Of a stretch of 5,065 nt of DNA, positions 1-5,065 are shown piece by piece. The notes beneath the pieces were generated by a model that was not told the DNA's origin, did not search any database, and saw nothing but the letters and a program-made list of their open reading frames with translations. The position numbers were made by a program, and so were the translations under genes. Where the stretch lies: assembly GCA_001507935.1 (NCBI GenBank), contig LGET01000125.1, positions 1 through 5,065 of the forward strand. The letters are read 5' to 3'. The stretch's first letter is position 1; each line of letters starts with the position of its first letter. Source of the stretch: Thermococcales archaeon 44_46 (GTDB lineage Archaea > Methanobacteriota_B > Thermococci > Thermococcales > Thermococcaceae).

Positions 1-15
1 GGTTTCGGCTTGCAT
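1..15 (-). CDS. 5' end of a divergent gene (partial, first five codons)
   Basis: Only the beginning of this leftward gene lies in the window. It reads ATG CAA GCC GAA ACC (Met-Gln-Ala-Glu-Thr) and runs off the left edge. Three signals support a true start: a purine-rich GGGGGG ribosome-binding stretch at 19-24, three bases upstream of the ATG; a TATA-like TTTAAAT at 51-57, about the right distance for a short archaeal leader; and divergent orientation from tyrS with no other gene between. The product cannot be identified from five residues. A chance ATG behind a G-run is the alternative. Confidence 0.45.
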
Positions 16-50
16 GTTCCCCCCTTTCTTTTTCTGTGGTAGTGTCTGGG

Positions 51-57
51 ATTTAAA
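51..57 (-). promoter_or_regulatory. TATA box of the leftward partial gene
   Basis: The minus strand reads GGTTTAAATCCC here. The TTTAAAT core fits the archaeal TATA element, and transcription would be expected to start about 25 bases downstream, near 28, leaving a leader of about a dozen bases with the G-rich ribosome-binding site. Because TTTAAA is palindromic, the box could in principle also work rightward, but the tyrS box at 107-115 is better placed for tyrS. Confidence 0.45.
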
Positions 58-106
58 CCTGACGCCCCACTGCTTATCCTGACAGTATCCCTGGCTTCAA
101 AGAAAT

Positions 107-115
107 GCTTAAAAG
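107..115 (+). promoter_or_regulatory. TATA box of tyrS
   Basis: GCTTAAAAG, preceded by the purine-rich AGAAAT at 101-106 as a candidate BRE, is centred about 37 bases before the tyrS ATG. Transcription would start near 135-137, so the leader would be only about 12 bases and consist largely of the ribosome-binding site. This is usual for Thermococcales genes. The call rests on motif and distance only. Confidence 0.55.
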
Positions 116-136
116 AGTCATTTCGTAGGTGAAGGT

Positions 137-144
137 AGGTGGTG
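137..144 (+). promoter_or_regulatory. Ribosome-binding site of tyrS
   Basis: AGGTGGTG ends three bases before the ATG at 148 and partly complements the archaeal 16S rRNA 3' end. It fixes the tyrS start. The 15 bases from 136 to 150 (TAGGTGGTGTAAATG) are identical to the start context of alaX on the other strand. Confidence 0.7.
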
Positions 145-147
145 TAA

Positions 148-1275
148 ATGGATATTGAAGAGAAAATAAGCTTGATAACGAAAAAACCTACTGAGGAAGT
201 GCTGACACTTGGGAATCTCAGACATTTATTGGAAATTGGAATGCCCTTACAACATTACATCGGGTTTGAAATAAGTGGTTACATTCACCTTGGCACGGGA
301 TTAATGGCTGGTGCGAAAATTGCTGACTTCCAAAAAGCGGGAATAAAGACGAGGATATTCTTAGCTGACTGGCACAGCTGGATTAACGATAAACTTGGGG
401 GAGATCTCGAGGTTATACAGAAAGTTGCCCTAACTTATTTCAAGGAGGGCATGAAGCAAAGCATTAAAGTCATGGGAGGGGATCCAGATAAGGTAGAATT
501 CGTTCTGGCCAGCGAGATTTTAGAGAAAGGAGATTACTGGAGGACAGTCATTGATATTTCAAAAAACGTCACCCTGGCAAGAATGCTACGCTCTATAACA
601 ATTATGGGAAGACAGATGGGAGAGTCAATTGACTTCGCAAAGCTAATCTATCCGGCCATGCAGGTTGCGGATATTTTCTACCAGGGAGTTAACATAGCTC
701 ATGCAGGAATGGATCAGAGAAAAGCCCATGTCATTGCTATTGAGGTTGCAGAGAAGCTAAAGTATCATCCGCTTGTTTGGAACGGGGAGAAGGTAAAGCC
801 CATCGCTGTTCACCACCACCTCCTCTTAGGCCTCCAGGAGCCTCCAAAATGGCCAATTGAAAGTGAGGAGGAGTTCAAGGAAATCAAAGCGGCAATGAAG
901 ATGAGCAAGAGCAAACCCTATTCGGCCGTCTTCATCCACGACAGCCCAGAAGAAATAAAACAAAAACTTAGAAAGGCATTCTGTCCGGCAAGAGAAGTCA
1001 AATACAACCCGGTGCTTGACTGGGCTGAGCACATAATCTTTAGAGAAGAACCAACGGAGTTCACAATTCACAGGCCGGCCAAGTTTGGAGGAGATGTGAC
1101 GTATACAACATTCGAAGAACTCAAGAAGGACTTTGCCGAGGGCAAGATACACCCACTTGACCTAAAGAATGCGGTTGCTGAATACTTAATAGAACTCCTC
1201 AAACCTGTTAGGGAGTACTTTGAGAAGCATCCTGAGCCCTTAGAACTCATGAAAGAAGTACAGATAACAAGATGA
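148..1275 (+). CDS. tyrS: Tyrosyl-tRNA synthetase (archaeal type)
   Basis: This is a cytoplasmic class I aminoacyl-tRNA synthetase that joins tyrosine to tRNA-Tyr using ATP. Its 375 residues are a full length for Thermococcales; the Methanocaldococcus enzyme is shorter, near 306. The HIGH-type ATP motif is HLGT at 47-50, within GFEISGYIHLGTG, and the KMSKS loop is at 251-255. Tyrosine-pocket residues known from the Methanocaldococcus enzyme are in place: Tyr37, then Tyr168, Gln172 and Asp175 in IYPAMQVAD, and Gln190 in GMDQRK. This set separates it from tryptophanyl-tRNA synthetase, its sister family. The C-terminal part, RPAKFGGDVTYTTFEEL and HPLDLKNAVAEYL (309-346), is the archaeal anticodon-recognition region. 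The ATG at 148 is chosen for its ribosome-binding site and TATA spacing. It appears monocistronic: the gene to the left is divergent and the tRNA to the right is convergent. No defects are seen. Confidence 0.97.
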   Translation: MDIEEKISLITKKPTEEVLTLGNLRHLLEIGMPLQHYIGFEISGYIHLGTGLMAGAKIADFQKAGIKTRIFLADWHSWINDKLGGDLEVIQKVALTYFKEGMKQSIKVMGGDPDKVEFVLASEILEKGDYWRTVIDISKNVTLARMLRSITIMGRQMGESIDFAKLIYPAMQVADIFYQGVNIAHAGMDQRKAHVIAIEVAEKLKYHPLVWNGEKVKPIAVHHHLLLGLQEPPKWPIESEEEFKEIKAAMKMSKSKPYSAVFIHDSPEEIKQKLRKAFCPAREVKYNPVLDWAEHIIFREEPTEFTIHRPAKFGGDVTYTTFEELKKDFAEGKIHPLDLKNAVAEYLIELLKPVREYFEKHPEPLELMKEVQITR

Positions 1276-1278
1276 GCC

Positions 1279-1291
1279 TTTTTCTTCTTTT
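1279..1291 (+). terminator. T-rich terminator of tyrS
   Basis: The run TTTTTCTTCTTTT begins four bases after the tyrS stop codon. Archaeal RNA polymerase terminates at such oligo-T tracts without a hairpin. It lies between tyrS and the convergent tRNA gene, so it would also limit antisense transcription through the tRNA. Confidence 0.6.
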
Positions 1292-1306
1292 AAAATTTGA
1301 ACAGAA

Positions 1307-1394
1307 TGGTGCGGGGGCGGGGATTTGAACCCCGGAACCCCTACGGGACGGGACCCTGAATCCCGCGCCTTTGACCAGGCTCGGCAACCCCCGC
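1307..1394 (-). tRNA. tRNA-Leu, anticodon CAG
   Basis: This is an 88-base class II tRNA with the 3' CCA encoded (1307-1309). The acceptor stem GCGGGGG (1388-1394) pairs with CCCCCGC (1311-1317), with discriminator A at 1310. The anticodon stem CGGGA/TCCCG (1361-1365 and 1349-1353) closes the 7-base loop TTCAGGG, so the anticodon is CAG at 1356-1358, reading CUG codons. The long variable arm (1335-1348) forms CCC-GTA-GGG, as expected for leucine or serine tRNAs. The T stem CGGGG/CCCCG encloses TTCAAAT (1323-1329). The discriminator A and the anticodon both fit leucine. No intron is present. It has its own TATA box and is convergent with tyrS. Confidence 0.96.
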
Positions 1395-1420
1395 GCGTTA
1401 GTAAATGAATTCCAAAGGGC

Positions 1421-1434
1421 TTTTAAATCTTTCT
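1421..1434 (-). promoter_or_regulatory. BRE/TATA promoter of tRNA-Leu
   Basis: On the minus strand AGAAAG (1434-1429, BRE-like) is followed directly by ATTTAAAA (1428-1421, TATA). The centre lies 30 bases before the mature tRNA 5' end, which allows a leader of only a few bases. This is among the clearest promoter matches in the window and implies the tRNA is transcribed independently of alaX, which lies just upstream on the same strand. Confidence 0.7.
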
Positions 1435-1457
1435 AATCCACATGGCCCACTCGCAGT

Positions 1458-2102
1458 TTAATCTTCAAGCCATATTTCTATTCTCTGCACTCCCTTTCCC
1501 GCACTTGAGCGTTTGAGCTTTTTTATATGTCCTATCTCCTTAATGTCCTTCACATGTGTCCCTCCGCATGGGAGGATTTCAAAGTCCCTGATTTGGGTTA
1601 GCCTCTTCTCCCCTTCCCACCAGATTTTGACTTCTCCACCCTCATCAACATAGCGGTTAAAGAGTTCGATTATTTTTTCTTTGTATTGATTGAGGTTTTC
1701 AGGATATCTTAAATCGTATCTTCCCTTTTCCGGGCTCATGCCGCTTCCATGTAACTGCCAGTTTCCTTTTCCAAGAACTTCATTGAAAACATGGTCTAAG
1801 AGGTGCAGTGCTGTATGGATTCTCATAAGCTTATAGCGCCTCTCCCAGTCGAGTTTTAATTCCACTTCGTTTCCAACGCTGAAGGGACTCGAATCTTCTA
1901 CGACGTGCCACACATTCCCGCTTTCATCTCTGTAGACGTCTAAAACTCTAACTTCATTTATAGTGCCCGTATCGTGGGGCTGTCCCCCTCCGGTTGGATA
2001 GAATATGGTCTGGTCTAAAAGCAAGGCATTCTCCTTTATCTGGATTACCTTTGCCTTAGCTTCCTTCAAATATGCATCCTCATAGTAGAGTTTTCTCGTC
2101 AT
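1458..2102 (-). CDS. alaX: Alanyl-tRNA editing protein, AlaX-M type
   Basis: This is a free-standing relative of the alanyl-tRNA synthetase editing domain. It hydrolyses tRNA-Ala wrongly charged with serine or glycine, protecting translation in the cytoplasm. The 214 residues contain the signatures of the family: a glycine-rich stretch FYPTGGGQPHDTG (34-46), the zinc motif HTALH with His96 and His100, and CGGTH with Cys179 and His183, completing the zinc ligands. The length matches the medium class (AlaX-M, about 215 residues in P. horikoshii) rather than the short class (about 157). AlaX-M is reported to act on both Ser- and Gly-tRNA-Ala. No catalytic aminoacylation domain is present. The ATG at 2102 follows AGGTGGTG at 2106-2113. 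The stop codon lies 63 bases upstream of tRNA-Leu. The gene may have its own promoter, but the 49-base gap to the upstream gene leaves cotranscription possible. Confidence 0.95.
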   Translation of the reverse strand: MTRKLYYEDAYLKEAKAKVIQIKENALLLDQTIFYPTGGGQPHDTGTINEVRVLDVYRDESGNVWHVVEDSSPFSVGNEVELKLDWERRYKLMRIHTALHLLDHVFNEVLGKGNWQLHGSGMSPEKGRYDLRYPENLNQYKEKIIELFNRYVDEGGEVKIWWEGEKRLTQIRDFEILPCGGTHVKDIKEIGHIKKLKRSSAGKGVQRIEIWLED

Positions 2103-2105
2103 TTA

Positions 2106-2113
2106 CACCACCT
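2106..2113 (-). promoter_or_regulatory. Ribosome-binding site of alaX
   Basis: AGGTGGTG on the minus strand lies three bases before the ATG. It fixes the alaX start and is the same element, at the same spacing, as the one before tyrS. Confidence 0.7.
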
Positions 2114-2117
2114 AGCC

Positions 2118-2144
2118 AAAAAATATTAACAGGGAAATTAAAAA
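2118..2144 (-). promoter_or_regulatory. alaX TATA-like box and T-runs ending the upstream gene
   Basis: The short gap between the surface-protein gene and alaX appears to do two jobs. TTTTTAAT (2144-2137) is centred about 38 bases before the alaX ATG, the same distance as the tyrS box from its gene, so it could be the alaX TATA element. The same T5 (2144-2140) and a T6 run at 2123-2118 could end transcription of the upstream gene. Which role dominates cannot be told from the sequence. Confidence 0.4.
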
Positions 2145-2151
2145 CCTAATG

Positions 2152-3579
2152 CTACCTTTTCTTCAGCATGAAAATAGCTACACCCACCAAAATTACCGCT
2201 CCCGCTACTCCGGCTATCTGGGTAGTCGTTAAGTTGGTTCCTTCCGATGACAGCCTGTATCTGATGTAACCTCTCTCAACGTCCCCTACAAGGGAATACA
2301 CGTCTTCAAATGGGGCACCGTATCTTACGAATACGTTGGCCGTTATTAAAATCCTGTTCCCATCAACTTTTGTGGAAAGGAAATACGTGTTTCCTTTGAC
2401 TTCTCTGCTTATGTTCTTTGGCACCTCAACAATTTCCGCTTCCGGCGGGAGGATGAATTCAATTTTTAGGCTCTGGTTTATTTCGTTCTGAGCTCTATAT
2501 CCCAGTTGTGAAGGATTTAGAAGTGTTGGATCAAAGGAATATTCGTAGGTTCCATTTATCAACTTGGTAAAGTTTTTCAGTAGGTAGTTGGTCTCTATTG
2601 TCAAGGGCCCTTCTTTGTCCAAGCCTAATATGCTTGCATTTGCGTCTTCCACGGTCATCCCTTGAGCTACCATCCCCTGAAGATAGTTTTGGAGGATCAG
2701 ACCGGTAACATTCTCCGCCCCCATAAGGTTTATTTGAAGCTTTATGAATTCTACTTGCTCTTTTGGTTCAATGTAGGTATCTCTTATGAATAACTCGGTA
2801 GTCCCATCATCTAAAATCTCCGCCCTTAGATACTGCTCAGTCTTTACTGATTGATATGTTTCTTCTCCTTCATAGGGGGTTGTGTAGCGAATGTAAAATG
2901 CATTGTAATCACCGAAGAGTGCTCTGAATCCTTCTGGAGAAAGGTTTTCTTCCAGGTAAATATCAGAGCCTATGATGACTTTATTACCTTCCACTTTTGA
3001 CGTTACGGAGAATTTGCTCTGGCCGAATTCCTTTGCGTACGCTTGGGGGTATTCAACCAGCTCCGCCCCTTCAGGGAGCTCTATAATAAACGTGCTGTGA
3101 AGTTCCATTTTTTGAGAAAGTCCAGTGTCTGGAATTTGCATAGCTCCATATCCCCTAGTCGGGTCAACTATTATTTCCCAGTAGCCGTCGTATGAATAGT
3201 AATTGGCAAACTTCTCTGCATACGCTGTGAAAACTACCGTGAAATTGTCCTCCCTAATGCTGGTCACTTTGAAGGTTTGATTTTTAGTCTTCACTCCTGT
3301 GTTTTTTAAACTGGCGATATAGCTGCTCAGCTGCTCTTCCTCAAATTTTGCTATTGCTTCTTCTTCGGTAAGGTTTGTTTGATTTAATATGCTGGCAATC
3401 TCTTCTTGTATCTTGTCTTTTGGACCCAGGATAGAAGTCACTACCGTTATTTGAGCATCCCCGTTTCGAAGCGCCCCAACTTTGAGCGTAAATTCCTCCT
3501 TATAATAATCTATAGCCTCCACCTGAACAAAAGAAAGGCCCAAAAGTAAAATTATCAAAAAACTTCCTAACCTTTTCAT
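2152..3579 (-). CDS. Membrane-anchored extracellular protein with two repeated domains, function unknown
   Basis: I do not recognise a named family. The 475 residues begin with a signal peptide (1-22: basic MKR, a leucine/isoleucine-rich core, Ala at 22) and end with a single membrane segment (455-472) followed by KKR, so the body should face outward. Twelve N-x-S/T sequons (for example Asn66, 69, 100, 112, 290, 336, 342 and 449) suggest N-glycosylation; the one at 212 precedes proline. The body is an internal duplication: about 30-237 matches 248-447, most clearly 165-237 against 374-447, both ending in (F/G)YIRY. No catalytic motif is visible. A surface-layer, binding or sensing role is possible but unproven. 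The ATG at 3579 follows GAGGGAT (3584-3590) after four bases. A TATA box overlapping a palindrome lies upstream. The gene follows gltP on the same strand after 97 bases, and T-runs between them suggest separate transcription. Confidence 0.85.
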   Translation of the reverse strand: MKRLGSFLIILLLGLSFVQVEAIDYYKEEFTLKVGALRNGDAQITVVTSILGPKDKIQEEIASILNQTNLTEEEAIAKFEEEQLSSYIASLKNTGVKTKNQTFKVTSIREDNFTVVFTAYAEKFANYYSYDGYWEIIVDPTRGYGAMQIPDTGLSQKMELHSTFIIELPEGAELVEYPQAYAKEFGQSKFSVTSKVEGNKVIIGSDIYLEENLSPEGFRALFGDYNAFYIRYTTPYEGEETYQSVKTEQYLRAEILDDGTTELFIRDTYIEPKEQVEFIKLQINLMGAENVTGLILQNYLQGMVAQGMTVEDANASILGLDKEGPLTIETNYLLKNFTKLINGTYEYSFDPTLLNPSQLGYRAQNEINQSLKIEFILPPEAEIVEVPKNISREVKGNTYFLSTKVDGNRILITANVFVRYGAPFEDVYSLVGDVERGYIRYRLSSEGTNLTTTQIAGVAGAVILVGVAIFMLKKR

Positions 3580-3583
3580 TTTT

Positions 3584-3590
3584 ATCCCTC
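3584..3590 (-). promoter_or_regulatory. Ribosome-binding site of the surface-protein gene
   Basis: GAGGGAT lies four bases upstream of the ATG at 3579 on the minus strand. It supports this start, which also gives a standard signal peptide. Confidence 0.6.
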
Positions 3591-3620
3591 AATGTTTTTT
3601 GTTCCAAAAACTAAATGGTG

Positions 3621-3639
3621 ATAGAGTATTTAACTCTAT
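3621..3639 (-). promoter_or_regulatory. TATA box embedded in a 19-bp palindrome (candidate operator)
   Basis: ATAGAGT (3621-3627) and ACTCTAT (3633-3639) form a perfect 7-bp inverted repeat around ATTTA. On the minus strand the TATA-like TTAAATA (3634-3628) sits at its centre. Transcription would start near 3604, about 25 bases before the surface-protein ATG. A dimeric regulator bound here would block TBP, so repression is the simplest reading. No regulator is encoded nearby, and I do not recognise the motif. Confidence 0.45.
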
Positions 3640-3654
3640 TCATCGATAACGCTG

Positions 3655-3676
3655 AAAAAGAGAGTGAAAAGAAAAA
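3655..3676 (-). terminator. Oligo-T terminator of gltP
   Basis: Immediately after the gltP stop codon the minus strand carries three T-runs: T5 at 3676-3672, T4 at 3670-3667 and T5 at 3659-3655, separated by short C-containing stretches. This is a typical archaeal intrinsic terminator without a hairpin. It would uncouple gltP from the next gene. Confidence 0.6.
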
Positions 3677-4981
3677 TCACCACTTACTTTCGTCGAGTTC
3701 TCCTTCAGTTTTTGCAACTATTGTTGTTCCTGCCAAGTCGCCGGTAACGTTGACCATTGTTCTGCCCATATCGAGGATGGCGTCAATTCCGAGTATCATT
3801 GCATAAGCTAAAGCCACCGCACTTCCGGGCTCTAGCGGCAATCCAACGCTTTCCAGGACCATTGCGAGCATTATAGCCCCAGCTCCAGGCACACCTGCGG
3901 TTCCAATTGAAGCCAAAACTGCTGTGATCACTATTACAAGCTGCTGGGTGAATGGCAAGGGCTGTCCAATTGCATTGGCAATGAACATCGCACAAACACC
4001 CTGGTATAAAGCGGTACCGTCCATGTTGATCGTAGCACCCAATGGAAGTGTAAATGAGTAAATGCTCTTTGAAACTCCCAGGTTTTCCTCTGCAACACGC
4101 ATTGTTACCGGTAAAGTACCGCTTGAGCTCCTTGTGACGAATGCAGTGATCATTGCATCCTTAGCTTTATTTAGGAACTTGACCAAGTCTAGGCCAAAGA
4201 CCTTAAGGAGTAGTCCATAGACGAACACTATTTGAATTACCAGACCAAGGTAAACCGCCACTGTAACTTTTGCCAGAGGCCCAACAACTTTTACCCCTTG
4301 GGTTGCTAGAACGTAGGCTATCAACGCAAAAACACCTATTGGTGCATACTGCATTACTCCCCTAACGATTTTGTACATAGCTTCCGCTAATCCATCAAAT
4401 ACATTGTAGAGTGTTGTTGCTGAATTTTTGATCCTCTCATTTTCGCTGTTCATGAGATAGCTAAGGGCTATTCCCAGGACAATGGCGAAGAATATTGTTG
4501 GCAAGACATCACCATTTGCAAGGGCTGCAAAAGGATTCGTGGGCACGATGTTTAGGAGAGTCTGCACGAGGGACGGAGCCTGCGCCTCTATTGCCTTTCC
4601 TTCCCCTGCACCGAGCTCAAGCCCAATGCCTGGCTTGAAGATGTTTGCCATTAAGAGCCCTATAAAGACTGCGAAGGCTGATGTTACCATATAGTACAGC
4701 ACTATCTTTATACCTACCCTTCCAAGCCTTGCCGGACTTATGCTCGCGGCACCGACGACCAATGAGGCCAGAATGATTGGCATCACTAGCATTTTCAAGA
4801 GTCTAACAAAGAGGTCACCGAGGGGTTTTATTGCAGTCGCTGCTTCAGGGTGCCCACTAGACCCCACTACCAACCCGTAAATTGCACCTAAGATCAATCC
4901 AATAAATATCTTTCTTAAAATTGAGTATTCAAGATACCTTCTTAACAACCTAATAAATATCTTTCTCAAAATTGTTAACAA
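3677..4981 (-). CDS. gltP: Sodium-coupled aspartate/glutamate transporter (GltPh/GltTk family)
   Basis: This inner-membrane elevator-type symporter of the DAACS/EAAT family imports aspartate with sodium ions; homologues are trimers. Of 434 residues (GltPh about 425, GltTk about 430), all key parts are present: the HP1 tip RSSSGTLP (284-291), NMDGT (319-323) in TM7, the HP2 tip GVPGAG (363-368), and in TM8 Asp404, Arg407, Thr408, Asn411 and Asp415, equivalent to Asp394, Arg397, Thr398, Asn401 and Asp405 of GltPh. The arginine and aspartate pair favours acidic substrates, aspartate above all. The C-terminus ELDESKW resembles GltTk. The start is odd. No ATG is available, and an in-frame TAG at 4991-4993 limits the frame to the TTG at 4981 or later TTG codons at 4969 and 4948. 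The first residues, ILRKIFI, repeat residues 21-27. The body is clearly functional; the exact start is uncertain. Confidence 0.93.
   Translation of the reverse strand: MLTILRKIFIRLLRRYLEYSILRKIFIGLILGAIYGLVVGSSGHPEAATAIKPLGDLFVRLLKMLVMPIILASLVVGAASISPARLGRVGIKIVLYYMVTSAFAVFIGLLMANIFKPGIGLELGAGEGKAIEAQAPSLVQTLLNIVPTNPFAALANGDVLPTIFFAIVLGIALSYLMNSENERIKNSATTLYNVFDGLAEAMYKIVRGVMQYAPIGVFALIAYVLATQGVKVVGPLAKVTVAVYLGLVIQIVFVYGLLLKVFGLDLVKFLNKAKDAMITAFVTRSSSGTLPVTMRVAEENLGVSKSIYSFTLPLGATINMDGTALYQGVCAMFIANAIGQPLPFTQQLVIVITAVLASIGTAGVPGAGAIMLAMVLESVGLPLEPGSAVALAYAMILGIDAILDMGRTMVNVTGDLAGTTIVAKTEGELDESKW
4900..4950 (-). repeat. gltP N-terminal tandem duplication, full copy (51 bases)
   Basis: On the minus strand this copy runs GGTTGTTAA (4950-4942), an 18-base block (4941-4924), then a 24-base block (4923-4900). 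It encodes the conserved start region [17 protein letters not shown], which aligns with LLRRYLDYP of GltTk, so it is the ancestral copy. It directly abuts the partial copy at 4951-4983. Confidence 0.8.
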
Positions 4982-4983
4982 CC
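4951..4983 (-). repeat. gltP N-terminal tandem duplication, shortened copy (33 bases)
   Basis: This copy has the same GGTTGTTAA (4983-4975) joined directly to the 24-base block (4974-4951). It matches the full copy at 31 of 33 positions and lacks exactly the middle 18 bases, which is in frame. The predicted TTG start (4981-4979) lies inside it and corresponds to Leu12 of the full copy. It adds a basic, hydrophobic stretch [11 protein letters not shown] before the normal N-terminus. Confidence 0.8.
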
Positions 4984-4988
4984 GTTCT

Positions 4989-5036
4989 GCCTACCCGTAA
5001 AGTGTGTGTAGGGTGTTAATTTCGTAACGGGTAGGC
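4989..5036 (-). promoter_or_regulatory. 10-bp inverted repeat in the gltP leader (hairpin or insertion-sequence end)
   Basis: GCCTACCCGT (4989-4998) and ACGGGTAGGC (5027-5036) are perfect inverted repeats with a 28-base spacer. On the minus strand the gltP-proximal arm contains GGTAGG, the only ribosome-binding-like sequence before the TTG start, eight bases away. A shorter hairpin can form instead between the distal arm and ACGGGAGGC (5050-5042), with a bulged A and loop TGGAA. A weak TATA-like GAAATTAACA lies in the spacer (5022-5013). The element could be an RNA switch, an operator, or the subterminal hairpin of an insertion sequence. Confidence 0.5.
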
Positions 5037-5065
5037 TTCCAGCCTCCCGTCTTCATTGGCTGGCT
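5016..5065 (-). CDS. 3' tail of an upstream leftward reading frame (partial)
   Basis: An open frame enters from the right edge and reads PANEDGRLEAYPLRN before a TAA at 5018-5016, 34 bases upstream of the gltP TTG. With only 15 codons, coding status is uncertain; the other two minus-strand frames also remain open over parts of this stretch. The composition is loosely reminiscent of the variable C-terminal tails of IS200/IS605 TnpB proteins, and a hairpin follows it, but this is only an impression. Confidence 0.2.
   Translation of the reverse strand, partial: PANEDGRLEAYPLRN

Noticed and set aside
71..95. Near-direct repeat TATCCTG / TATCCCTG in the tyrS upstream region
   Set aside because: It is only 7-8 bases long with a mismatch, and not symmetrical about either promoter; too short to support a site.
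826..1250. Minus-strand open frames of 108 and 60 codons inside tyrS
   Set aside because: They lie entirely antisense to a well-supported gene, have no ribosome-binding site or promoter, and give low-complexity Phe/Cys/Ser-rich products.
3601..3611. GTTCCAAAAAC as a SurR redox-regulator site upstream of the surface-protein gene
   Set aside because: SurR sites as I know them follow GTTn3AAC. Here the half-sites are five bases apart, and the site sits near the expected transcription start. I judged this a chance match.
3615..3806. Plus-strand 63-codon frame across the gltP 3' end
   Set aside because: It is antisense to the conserved gltP C-terminus and the gltP terminator, with no ribosome-binding site; it looks like a shadow.
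3783..4694. Frames of 70 codons at 3783-3995 (minus) and 4482-4694 (plus) within gltP
   Set aside because: Both overlap strongly conserved transporter sequence in other frames and have no independent signals.
4895..4983. Repeats at the gltP start as a CRISPR array
   Set aside because: There are only two copies, they are directly adjacent, coding and in frame, with no spacers of regular length.

Overview
The window looks like chromosomal DNA from a hyperthermophilic euryarchaeon of the order Thermococcales (Thermococcus, Pyrococcus or Palaeococcus). The evidence is an archaeal-type tyrosyl-tRNA synthetase, a free-standing alanyl-tRNA editing protein of the AlaX-M size class, and an aspartate transporter resembling GltPh of Pyrococcus horikoshii and GltTk of T. 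kodakarensis, including a C-terminus ending in ELDESKW. A tRNA gene with encoded CCA, TATA/BRE-type promoters, short leaders and T-run terminators fit the same picture. Base composition is moderate. The genus is not decided by what I can see.

Layout: positions 1-15 hold the first five codons of a leftward gene. A 132-base divergent promoter region separates it from tyrS (148-1275, rightward). A leftward tRNA-Leu(CAG) at 1307-1394 converges on tyrS. Upstream of it, also leftward, come alaX (1458-2102), a signal-peptide and membrane-anchored protein of unknown function (2152-3579), and the aspartate/sodium symporter gene gltP (3677-4981). The last 84 bases (4982-5065) hold the leader of gltP, a strong inverted repeat and the apparent 3' tail of another leftward reading frame.

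The first half is a translation neighbourhood: charging of tRNA-Tyr, a tRNA-Leu, and clearance of mischarged tRNA-Ala. tyrS and alaX share an identical 15-base start context although they are on opposite strands. The second half concerns the cell surface: a transporter and an anchored, probably glycosylated surface protein, each with its own promoter or terminator signals.

The most unusual part is the right edge. gltP has no ATG at its expected start. Its reading frame opens with TTG inside a 33-base copy of its own codons, a partial tandem duplication whose copy lacks exactly 18 bases. Just upstream lies a 10-bp perfect inverted repeat, plus a third copy of one arm, which could form mutually exclusive hairpins over the weak ribosome-binding site. 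The reading-frame tail beyond it could be an insertion-sequence end. A second notable feature is that the surface protein is built from two diverged copies of one domain of about 200 residues. I see no strong evidence for a new multi-gene system.
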